Assembly (NCBI RefSeq): GCF_033118175.1
Contig: NC_083694.1
Location: 33,988,108 to 34,052,107, forward strand
Source: Dama dama
Taxonomy: Eukaryota > Chordata > Mammalia > Artiodactyla > Cervidae
Direction: 5' to 3'
DNA length: 64,000 bases
Below are positions 55,358 through 64,000 of the stretch, one piece after another; the stretch's first letter is position 1; each line of letters begins with the position of its first letter. Made by a program: the position numbers and the translations under genes. The notes beneath the pieces were generated by a model. The model did not search any database, was not told the origin of the DNA, and was given only the letters and a program-made list of their open reading frames with translations.

Positions 55358-56057
55358 AGCATAGCAAGCTTCTACTTCATTTTTCCCTACTTTGGTTAAT
55401 ATAATTGGAGAGGTAAGGTCTCTGAAGGAGCAGATGGAACAGAACAAAAGAATTCAAGAGGTTCTCAAACCCAGAAAGAGAAAGGCCAGCCTGTCACGGA
55501 CACAGAGAGAGCCGAGGAAGCAAAGGTCACACACAGACAGTCAGGCAGTGGGGGGTTGTCAGAGAGAGCCTGCAAATAACCGGTAGTAATTCAGGGGCTT
55601 CCCCACAACCTCTCCTCCAGGGTGTGGAAGCCACCCACTCTGTGTTGACTAGTGTTCTGAGAATTTGTTGGGTAATTGACAAGGAAGACAATGTGCTGGG
55701 ACCAAGGAAAATCTTGTCATCAGTCTTACTGGCCAGACCACGGGTGGGGTACTAAGGGGGTGGACCACAGTTCTGTCCCAGGCCACAAGAACATGGCCTG
55801 TCCTAGACCTTCCACCCAGGCCCACCGTTCTCCTCACAAGAAAAAATGAACTGGGTTCTCCCAGGAGGTTCACGAGCACTTGCACAGCATCTCTTCCCCC
55901 GCCTCCTCCAGGAGCTCCTTCTTTGGGCGCCTTCTGAGATTTTATGGGTTTCCAAGGTCCCATCTTCATTTGTTCCTCTCATTTTCTATCATCTCAACTT
56001 GCAAAGCACTTGCATCTCTCCTGCTATGGAATGGCCTTCAAAGTATTCCCAATTTGC
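55358..56057. other. Stretch without recognised gene
   Basis: No recognised repeat. The frame 55392-55586 is lysine- and arginine-rich but lacks family resemblance. Confidence 0.4.
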
Positions 56058-56195
56058 TCTCTTCAAAGTCAGTCATTCAAAAAATATTTATGAAGCCTAT
56101 ACTATGTGCCAGACACAGTAGAAGGCATTGGGGATCCAACAGAGAACAGGAGGAGCAAGCTTTCTGGATTCCCTGAGCTGATACTCTAGGAGGCT
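56058..56195 (-). mobile_element. L2 3' end, antisense
   Basis: cagtcattcaaaaaatattt, cctatactatgtgccagaca and gcattggggatccaacagag are the reverse L2 3' end. Confidence 0.75.
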
Positions 56196-57084
56196 TTCAC
56201 AAAAGGAGAGGATGGATTTAGATGAAAGGGATACAGAAAGGACTTACCCAAAACGATGTCAGTGATTTGCCCTTTCACATCTGATTGAAGGGGCAGCCTG
56301 TCAGGGTGGGTGAGGCACAGTGGAAGTGAGACCCTGTCCCTGACATTGAGCAACGGCCTGGGGCAAGTCATTTGGGTTCTTGGTTTAGTGACTCAAGTCT
56401 TTCAGGAGTCACCTGTATAGCCTGGGAATTCACCTGTACAAACGTCATCACAGGCAGGAATGTGGTCTGTGCGAGGCTTATGTCACCATCACCTGCCTAG
56501 AGTCTCTAAGCTGAGGCCTGAGGGGAAGGGAAAGTTGCTAAACCTCCCCCCGATACTTCCTCTTCCTTCAATCTCTTCCATTTTTGCAATAGCAATCCCA
56601 CGGGCCTTTGCAGGTTCGGCCTACATACACCTCTGGAAGCAGGTGCTCTGCTTGTTCGCCTCATGTGAGATACATGGCCGGGGGTCAGTCCAGGATTAAT
56701 TCACATTGAAAATTTGCAGGGTAGGAGAAATTAAATAATTTAATTGGTAAGTTGGCAAACTAATGTTGTGTGCAAAAAAGATATTAGGAAACAACGAGAA
56801 TTTCAGATGAATTTCAAAGTTAAAGACATAAGAGGTCAAATAAATTTCAGCTTTTTGGTTGTAGGTTTAGGATTTACTTCCCAATCCTGTCGGGGGTTTG
56901 GACTTCCTCCCCTCAGTCCTACATTGTGGACTGGTTTGAAAAGCTCTACTATGAGGCTACCCTCTGAGGCTCCTTAACCTTTGGGATACCTTCTCCCAAA
57001 CCTGAGTCAAGCAGAAAGGGAAATGTGGACACCAAAGAGGCAGCTTCATTCAGCGGCAATCAGCCTCTCTTTTTCTTTTTTTTT
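56196..57084. other. Stretch without recognised gene
   Basis: No named repeat or supported exon. Confidence 0.4.
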
Positions 57085-57368
57085 TAGCATTGATTTATTT
57101 GTTTATGGCTGCACTGAGTCTTCATTGCTGTGTACAGAGTTTCTCTAGTTGCAGTAAGTGAGGGCTACTCTTCATCGCGGTGAGCTAGCTTCTCATGGCA
57201 GTGGCTTCTCTTGTGGAGCACAAGCTCTAGGGTGCCCAGGTTCAGTAGTCAGAGCACACAGGCTTAGCTACTTTGATAGCATGTGGGATCTTCTCAGATC
57301 AGGGATCAAACCCATGTCCCCTGCATTGGCAGGCAGATCCTTAAGCCACTGGACCACTGGGGAAGCCC
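57085..57368 (-). mobile_element. CHR-2-type SINE, antisense
   Basis: ggctgcactgagtcttcatt, ggcagtggcttctcttgtgg, gcatgtgggatcttctcaga and reverse head ggaccactggggaagccc. Confidence 0.9.
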
Positions 57369-57659
57369 AGCAGGCTTTTGTAACAGCAAAGCCAACCAGA
57401 TGTGGCTCCGAGCAACAGGACAAATTATTCTCTCACCATCAGACCTTCCAAAGCAGAGAAGTCCCAAGGTTACATGAATGAGCAGCTTCAAGATGTTACC
57501 AAAGACCCACATTCCTTCCATTTTCTCTCTACCGGCTTGTTAGGTATTTCTGCTCATGGTATCCAGATAACTGCGACACTTTCAAGCTCTGTAAACTCAC
57601 ACAATGACACGAGGAGGCAGGAAAAGAGGGAGCATGCCTACCTTACTGTCCCCTCAACA
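57369..57659. other. Spacer between two antisense CHR-2 SINEs
   Basis: No recognised gene. Confidence 0.4.
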
Positions 57660-57913
57660 TTTTTTCAATTTTGGTTGCACAGCTCTTCATTGTGGTACAC
57701 AGGGTTTCTCGTTGCAGGGCGCAGGGCCTTCTCTAGGGGCCTGAGATTCTCTTGTTGTGGCACAAGGGCTTCTCTTGACGCAGAGCAGGTGTTCTAGAGC
57801 ATGTGGTCTCAGTAGTTGCTATGTGGGATCTTAGGTCCCTGACCAGGGATCAAACTCCCGTCCCCTGAATTGGAAGGCAAATTCGTAACCACTGGACTTA
57901 CCAGGGAAGTTCC
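57660..57913 (-). mobile_element. CHR-2-type SINE, antisense
   Basis: ttgcacagctcttcattgtg, gattctcttgttgtggcaca and reverse head ccactggacttaccagggaa. Same orientation as the copy 300 bp upstream, but clearly diverged from it. Confidence 0.88.
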
Positions 57914-58573
57914 TTGCATTCCTTTCACAAAACAAGAAACACTTTCCCTGTAGGCTTCCTCAGTTTGGCAGATTTCGCTTCACATCACATTGGATGGAAC
58001 ACAAAATTAAAGACAAAAGGAATGGAATCACTGTGATTGAATTATCTAATCCATATCCTCTCCCCTCCTGTGGCTAGGCAGGGCCCTGTCTTCCCCTGAA
58101 AAGTGTGGGCACCGATACCCGAACCAGATCCGGAGGCAAGGCAGAGCACAGCTAGCTGGCGGGTGTCAGCAGGGAGGCAGCCAACAGTGTGGGTAACTCA
58201 GCACCCCTATCTTCCCTCATCCCGCATCACAGATAGCCCTGAGGGGAAAGTGGGTGATTAATTGGGGGAAAATAAATGTCAAGCGGCTTTCTGTTCCTGA
58301 GATGAAAGAGTCTCGTGACATTTGGAATTTAATCATACAATTTAAGCAACACTTCATCAGGAAAGTCCATCAGACTGCTTTCCAAACTTAGAAAGCTTTG
58401 TCAACTTGGTAGAAAGGAAGAAGCCAAGGTGAGTGGAAGCCTGACCTCTCTCCATGGAGCAGATTATGGAAGTGTCTACCTACTGAGGGTCTTTAGCATT
58501 CGCGTGGATGACAGAGTCATTCAGAATTACAGTCAGAAGCATAGTACATGAAAGCTGGATTTACTGGTCATCT
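57914..58573. other. Stretch without recognised gene
   Basis: No recognised repeat or exon. Confidence 0.4.
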
Positions 58574-58585
58574 ACTCTCCTATAT

Positions 58586-58794
58586 AGGGCTTCCCTGGTG
58601 GCTCAGTGATAAAGGATCTACCTGCAATGCCGAAGACCCAGGTTCAATACCTAGGTCAGGAAGATCCCCTGGAGAAGAAATGGCAACCCATTCCAGTATT
58701 CTTGCCTGGAGAATTCCATGGACAGAGGAGCCTGGTGGGCTACAGAGTTCATGGGATTGCAAAGAGGTGGACACAACTGAGTGACTGAGCACTC
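58586..58794 (+). mobile_element. Bov-tA SINE
   Basis: Head gggcttccctggtggctcag and body to cacaactgagtgactgagca. A 12-bp target duplication with one mismatch (actctcctatat at 58574-58585, actctcctgtat at 58795-58806). Confidence 0.94.
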
Positions 58795-58806
58795 ACTCTC
58801 CTGTAT

Positions 58807-58920
58807 GTTACACATCTCATTGCACAGATAAGCCAGAGCAGACAGGAAAAGGGCTTGCCCAAGGTCAGACAGTGAAGTGTCCGAGGCAAGAAGGGAGCCT
58901 GGTATGTGGTCCACCTGTTT
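58807..58920 (-). mobile_element. MIR SINE, antisense
   Basis: catctcattgcacagataag and gggcttgcccaaggtcagac are reverse MIR blocks. Confidence 0.55.
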
Positions 58921-59834
58921 TCACAAAACCTCTTAGCTCCCACTCAGGCCAACCTGACCAATGAGCCTTCTTACAATTCAATAAATACTTGCAAATAACC
59001 AGAGTCGCATGGATACCACACACCATAAGAATAGAAGGGCAAGAGGGAGTGATAGGAAGAAGGGAACTGAAGCTGACCTTCCTGAAGTACAAACCTTCTT
59101 CAAAACATACAGCCAGTGGGCATATCTCATCTCAGTTTGAATAAAACTGGAGCCAGTTCATCTTCTGTAGCTCCTATGGGTAAGTTGCAGGACACTAGAG
59201 GAAGAAAAGTAATAAAAAGAGCATTTATGATGCTGTTAAAATTAGATGTGATGCCAGATTGTAACAGATGAATGTGGGTTTAAGTAGGAGAAAGAGAAAA
59301 GGCCTTTGTTCCTGGCTCACATGCTCCACTGACATAGACAGGGCTGCCGAGATATCACACGGGCTCTAGGAACTTCCTTTTAGAGATCCTACCTTGCATC
59401 AAATTAAGTATATTAAGATGCACCCTTTTCACTTGCTAAGCAATTGATACATAACTAGGTCTCAGTTAAGTTCTATTGTAGTTGACTAAATGAAAGAAAC
59501 ATTTTGTAGACATTTACTTGAACATTCCTTCCCTTTTTTCAACATAACAGTTTTCATGTTTCAAAGGTATGTTTTTTTCCACGTCTCATGTCTCAAATAG
59601 TTTAATAGAACTTTGAAAACTTCTAAGCACTAGGCTCTAGACCTGTAGCATCAGATGGATGAAATGTGAAACTGCGGCTCTTTAGACCCCCGACCTCCAC
59701 ACGACAGCTGGTGGTACCTGAGCTGGGGAAGGCAGGGGTTGTGCTCATTACCGACCTCAGTGCTCTGTGTAATAGGACTAATTCATATCTGTGTAGTACC
59801 ATGGGCCTCACTCAGATCTTTCATGTATTTTATT
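58921..59834. other. Stretch without recognised gene
   Basis: No named repeat or supported exon. Confidence 0.4.
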
Positions 59835-59995
59835 TCACTTTTTCCTCTTCAACAGCCTAGTGTATAGACACTAAATTAATTCTACTGATCAGGAAACTTT
59901 GGTTCAAAGGGGTTAACTTGTTCAGCATCATACTACTAGTATGTGAAGGAACCCAGATTCAAAGAGAGGTCTTAACACTCAACTGTGTGCTTTGG
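59835..59995 (-). mobile_element. MIR SINE, antisense
   Basis: gatcaggaaactttggttca, aaggggttaacttgttcagc and gtatgtgaaggaacccagat match reverse MIR. Confidence 0.7.
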
Positions 59996-60177
59996 GGCAC
60001 AGTTTGAAGTCCTTGTTAACAGCCATCTCCTGAGTTTTCTACCTCATGACCAGGAGAGGGAAAATCTAGTTGACCCTACTTGTCCTGGAATCGAGAACTA
60101 GTAAGAGTGAAAGACATCATTGGTTGGAATTTATCAATTGGTGCAACTTGTTCATTTGAATAATATCAAATGTCTTT

Positions 60178-60483
60178 ATTCATTTTTGACTGTGCTTGCT
60201 TTTCGTTGCTACATGGACTTTTCTCTATTTGTGGAGAGTGGGGGCTACTCTTTAGTTACATTATGCAAACTTCTCATTGCTTCTCTTGCTGTGTAGCCTG
60301 GGCTCTAGGCAAATGGGCTGTAGTAGTTGCCGCTACCAGGCTCTAGAGCACAGGCTCAATAGTTGTGGTGAACAGGCTCAGCTGCCCCAAGGCTTGTGGG
60401 ATCTTCCTGGATCAGGGATTGAACCTGTGTCTCCTGCATTGCTAGATGGATACTTTACCGCTGAGCCACCAAGGGAGCCCCTC
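60178..60483 (-). mobile_element. CHR-2-type SINE, antisense
   Basis: Complete: tttttgactgtgcttgcttt through reverse head ccgctgagccaccaagggag. An 11-bp target duplication, caaatgtcttt, is at 60167-60177 and 60484-60494. Confidence 0.94.
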
Positions 60484-60494
60484 CAAATGTCTTT

Positions 60495-60917
60495 CTTGAG
60501 GTGACAGGCCCAGACTCTGAATTCTACTATGCCAGCATACAACCTCAGTGGCATTTAAGCCTTAACACCCAAGTTTTCTCTACAGAGCTCTGTGCATCCT
60601 GTTTTTCTTCCTAATCCCTGGTCGGTACCAAAAAGGGCCAGTATGACACTGCAGACAGGCCCCCATCCCTATGATAAAACTAAGGTGACTGCTCCCTTTG
60701 GTCTCCCGAAGTTTGGGAAATGATATGACAGGCAGGATTCCTGATGTTTCAGCAAGTTTTCCACCAAAGGTAAAGGTGTAAGATGAGTAAGGAAAAGACA
60801 TCCCAGCTAGCTACTCTATTCCAGATGTTTGGAATAATCCTGTGGGAAGAAATAAGAGCATGTGAGGAGAATCTTAGCATTCTCGCTTACCTGTTTGCTT
60901 GGCTTGTTGTTGCTGTT
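60495..60917. other. Stretch without recognised gene
   Basis: No recognised repeat or exon. Confidence 0.4.
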
Positions 60918-61292
60918 GTTTAACTTATTTATTTATTTTAATTGGAGGACAATTATTTTACAATATTATGATGGTTTTGGGCCGTACATCAAGTGAACCA
61001 ACCACAGGGATACACGTGTCCCCCTCATTCTGAACCCCTCCCCCACCTCCGTCCCTACCCCACCCCTCTGGGTTCTTCCAGAGCACTGGCTTTGGGTACC
61101 CTGCTTCATGTATCGATCTTGCTCTGGTGATCTATTTCACATATGGTAATATACATGTTTCAGTGCTATTCTCTCAAATCATCCCACCCTCGCCTTCTCC
61201 CACAGAGTCCAAAAGTCTGTTCTTTACATCTGTGCCTCCTTTGCTGCCCTGCATGTAGGATTGCTGGTACCGTCTTTCCAAATTTCATATAT
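60918..61292 (-). mobile_element. L1 3' UTR, antisense
   Basis: Same 3' UTR type as 41215-41600: ttggaggacaattattttac, tacacgtgtccccctcattc and catcccaccctcgccttctc. It ends abruptly at the SINE junction. Confidence 0.88.
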
Positions 61293-61488
61293 ACTCACTA
61301 AGTCATGTCCAGCTCTTTTCTACCCCATGGACTGTAGCCCACCAGCCTCCTCGGTCCATGGGATTTCCCAGGCAAGACTACTTGAGTGGGTTGCCATTTC
61401 CTCCTCCAGGGGATCTCCCAGACTCAGGGATCAAATTCACATCTGCATTGCAGGTGGATTCTTTACCACTGAGCCACCTGGGAAGCCC
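61293..61488 (-). mobile_element. Bov-tA SINE, antisense
   Basis: Body ctaagtcatgtccagctctt to reverse head gagccacctgggaagccc. It abuts the L1 directly. Confidence 0.9.
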
Positions 61489-61659
61489 ATTTGCTTTGCA
61501 AAGCCTCACTAATGATTTGTAAGCTTCTCTTCCAAGTCCTTATCCCTCTACCACTTTGAATTCTGTGTTGTGAGATGTCAGCTAGACACCCAGAATGGAG
61601 GTTATACACTTTTGGGCTCATTATTATGGGCTGTTATTATTATTATGCCTGTTCTGATA

Positions 61660-61785
61660 TCCTCTTTCTTCCACCCCTACTATAATAACTTTAAAGCCCT
61701 TGAGGATAGCGACCAATTATTGCAGCCATCACAGTACCACAGTGCTAAGCATGGGATAATTGCTCAATAAATATGTCTTTATCTT
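61660..61785 (+). mobile_element. L2 3' tail
   Basis: gcccttgaggatagcgacca, tgctaagcatgggataattg and ctcaataaatatgtctttat are the L2 terminal pattern. Confidence 0.6.
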
Positions 61786-62099
61786 GACCCTGTCTCACTC
61801 AGGCTGTACCACTAGAGGAAGTTCAGCAGAAAATGAGTCATACCTGAAGATGTCACAATTATTCCATTCAGAACTTCCTCTTAAAGCTTTCTTTCTCCAC
61901 GTTCTTCTTTGAAGACCATCCAGTGCTAATACTGGAATTGTCAATGCCACATGTGACAGCATAATTTAAAGTCAGGCACAGTTCTTTCTAAAGCTCAGAG
62001 GTTCCAGAGGGAACCAGATACTCTTCCCTCATCACTCTCCCCTCAACCATCCCCCCTCTGCTCTAGAAGTGATGTGACATAGTTTCTGAGAAGGAGGAA
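61786..62099. other. Stretch without recognised gene
   Basis: No named repeat. Confidence 0.4.
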
Positions 62100-62597
62100 T
62101 TGTCATTATATGTTGCCTTCCTGTGACTTCTCACTGCACTTGGAATAGCATGCAAAATCTTTTCCAGGGTTCCTGCCCACTGTTTCATTCTTACTTCCTC
62201 ATTCTCTCCTTCCCCTCAAAGTCCCAGCCACAGGGCCCATCTTAATTGACTTCCTCAACACTTAAGTCTCTCTTTACCACAGTGTCTCAAAGGAAAGTGT
62301 TTCCTCAGCCTGGAAGATTCTCCAGGACTGATTCCTTGGGCATCAGGTTTTGCTTTAAGTGTGATCTCCTCACTTGACCACAAAAGTACGGTAGGTTTGC
62401 CCTCTACCCATTGTCTCTGTTGTATTGTCTATATCCTTTGCAGCACTTACTTTAGTTTGTAACTGAATATTTTTTTGCTGCCAGTGGACTGCAAACTGCT
62501 AAGAGCACACACCATGTTAGTCTTATTCCTCTCTGTCTCTAGTGCCTGGCTCAGCGCTTCACACCAAGCAGGGACTCACTAAACACTTGTCAAAGAA
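62100..62597 (+). mobile_element. L2 LINE 3' region, sense
   Basis: The order gcctggaagattctccagga, ttgctttaagtgtgatctcc, ccctctacccattgtctctg and ctagtgcctggctcagcgct follows the end of L2 ORF2 and its 3' UTR. Confidence 0.75.
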
Positions 62598-62675
62598 AGA
62601 AAGCAAGAAAGAGAGAAAGGAGGAAAGGAGGAAGAAAGGAAGAAAAGAAAGAAAAAAGGAAGAAAAGGATAGATT
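62598..62675. repeat. (GAAA)n/(GGAA)n purine tract
   Basis: About 75 bp of imperfect GAAA and GGAA repeats grown at the end of the L2 copy. A TG run at 62815-62828 lies nearby. Confidence 0.92.
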
Positions 62676-63687
62676 CTTTGAGAGAAATTTATCCTTTCCT
62701 TTCTGGATCTCCTTCCTATTTGTCCATTTCAGGTCCTTCCAGAAAGCTGAGGAACATTTTCTTCTAATCAGAAGACTTTAGAAATATCTAGAGATATAGA
62801 CAAGTTAGTTTTGGGGTGTGTGTGTGTGGTGATGTAGGAGTAGGGAGTTAATTGGTTTCTTCCAGCAGGAGGTATGAAATTTACCAGGAATGAAGAGAAA
62901 GGTACAGCATGCAGGTTGGGCATCATGCTGAATTCAAGAGTCCAGTTCCTAGGGCCAAAATAGATCCCTACAGCCTAAAGGATCATTTTAGAGCTGTCCG
63001 TGGTTTAGTGGGTGACAGACTGAAACCTCTAGCAAATGTAGGTCATATGCTGCAATTTCCTTCTCTATTCACAGACGACTTCGGTCCTCCAAATATGTAG
63101 GGGTTCTTTCCCACACTAAGTGACTCTCCAACACTAGCCTGGTGTCCTACAATTTAACTCAATTCTGAGACTATCTACCTAGAGACAGCATCAAATCTCA
63201 CTGATTAGGGGCTCAACCCCACAGGACTACACCTACTTCAGATGCCAGTCCCAAGTCCAGGTTATTACCTCGACTCTGACTGATCTGTCCACCCCCCAAC
63301 CCTGGGTTTGATAGTTTACTAGACTGACTGAATTCAGGAAAATTTTTACTATTCCTGACATTATAATATGAAGAGATATAGGAATAGGTCCAGAAGAATT
63401 CCCAGCACAGGAGCCTCTATCCTCTGGGAGTCTGGTTTGTACCATGCTCGCTGAATGTGGATTCATTTTTCGTCACCAACCTGGAAGCTCTCTGAATCTC
63501 ATGGTTAGGGGTTTTTATGGCGGCTTCATTATATAGATATAATGGATTAAATCATTGACCACTGGTGACTGATTCAATGTCCAGACCCCCTCCTCTTTGC
63601 AGAGGTGGAGAAGGGGCTAAAAGTTCCAACCTTCTAATCAGGTGGTTGGTTCTCCTGACAGCCATCCCCTATGAGTGTCAACATCTA
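62676..63687. other. 1-kb stretch without recognised gene
   Basis: No named repeat or supported exon. Confidence 0.4.
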
Positions 63688-64000
63688 TTGGAATATAAAG
63701 AAAGCAAGGAAATTCCAGAAAAACACATACTTCTGCTTCATTGACTATGCTAAAGCCTTTGACTGTGTGGATCAAACTATGGAAAATTCTTAAAGAAATG
63801 GGAATACCAGACCACCTTACCTGTCTCTTGAGAAACCTGAATGCAGGTCAAGAAGCAACAGTTAGAACTGGACATGGAACAACAGACTGGTTCCAAATCG
63901 GGAAAGGAGTAAGCCAAGGCTGTATATTGTCACCCTGCTTATTTAACTTAAATGCAGAGTACATCATGCAAAATGCAGGGCTGGATGTAGCACAAGCCAG
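63688..64000 (+). mobile_element. BovB LINE, reverse-transcriptase region, cut by window end
   Basis: Sense BovB from inside ORF2. The first reverse-transcriptase aspartate motif reads FCFIDYAKAFDCVD (63731-63773). A small deletion near 63775 shifts the frame. The next block reads WKILKEMGIPDHLTCLLRN, then ATVRTGHGTTDWFQIGKGVS and GCILSPCLFNLNAEYIM. The catalytic YADD motif would follow beyond 64000. This is a pseudogene for self-copying reverse transcriptase. The element continues outside the window and would be at least 1.3 kb if it reaches the usual 3' end. Confidence 0.93.

Noticed and set aside
6736..60483. tRNA-like heads at many places
   Set aside because: They are the tRNA-Glu-derived heads of SINEs with damaged stems and SINE bodies attached, not tRNA genes.
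1..64000. Bacterial-type systems, CRISPR arrays, operons
   Set aside because: No regularly spaced repeats of that kind, no dense coding, and the repeat content is unmistakably ruminant.

Overview
The window is nuclear DNA of a ruminant, most likely a bovid. The evidence is the mix of dispersed elements: BovB (RTE-type) LINEs, tRNA-Glu-headed Bov-tA and CHR-2-type SINEs, BOV-A2 dimers and ruminant-type L1 3' ends. Beneath these lie older mammalian layers: L2, MIR, ancient L1M, MLT1-type MaLR LTRs, Tigger1 and a MER1-like hAT element. Species cannot be fixed by eye; cattle, buffalo, sheep and goat would look alike here. Family names are assigned from memory of consensus sequences, with no search run.

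I find no protein-coding host gene I can defend. Every long open frame I could explain lies in a transposon (L1 ORF2, BovB ORF2, Tigger transposase) or is a chance frame through a SINE. The window is therefore intergenic or deep intronic.

Layout. 1-10 kb: old L2 and L1M debris, an antisense BovB, a Bov-tA, and two young L1 3' ends facing each other (4968-6105 plus, 7221-7617 minus). 10.2-13.1 kb: a nearly full-length Tigger1 inside a MIR, with a BovB tail inside the Tigger. 13.2-17 kb: a BOV-A2, a hAT MITE with a perfect 8-bp target duplication, and an MLT1 LTR split by a SINE and an L1 that itself holds a BovB. 18-31 kb: dense SINEs, a second split MLT1 LTR and another old L1. 32-40 kb: a diverged 0.2-kb duplicated segment, SINEs and MIRs. 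40.4-45 kb: an old L1 split by a young antisense L1 (15-bp target duplication), itself split by a BovB (12-bp target duplication). 45.2-47.9 kb: a long antisense L2 interrupted by a 45-bp insertion, a twin-primed BovB (with a SINE inside it) and a CHR-2. 48.3-53.8 kb: two more antisense L1s, one holding a second twin-primed BovB and a perfect 16-bp-arm hairpin. 54-64 kb: a probable retrocopy fragment, SINEs, L2 and MIR, ending in a BovB reverse-transcriptase fragment cut by the window edge.

The genes here do not work together as a pathway. What the window records is a sequence of transposition events whose order can be read from nesting and target-site duplications. The most notable signals are unusual integration products: two twin-primed BovB copies, a template-switch-like hairpin, an unusually long duplication (52/53 bp) around a SINE, a 45-bp insertion with a perfect target duplication, and an A-only insertion.
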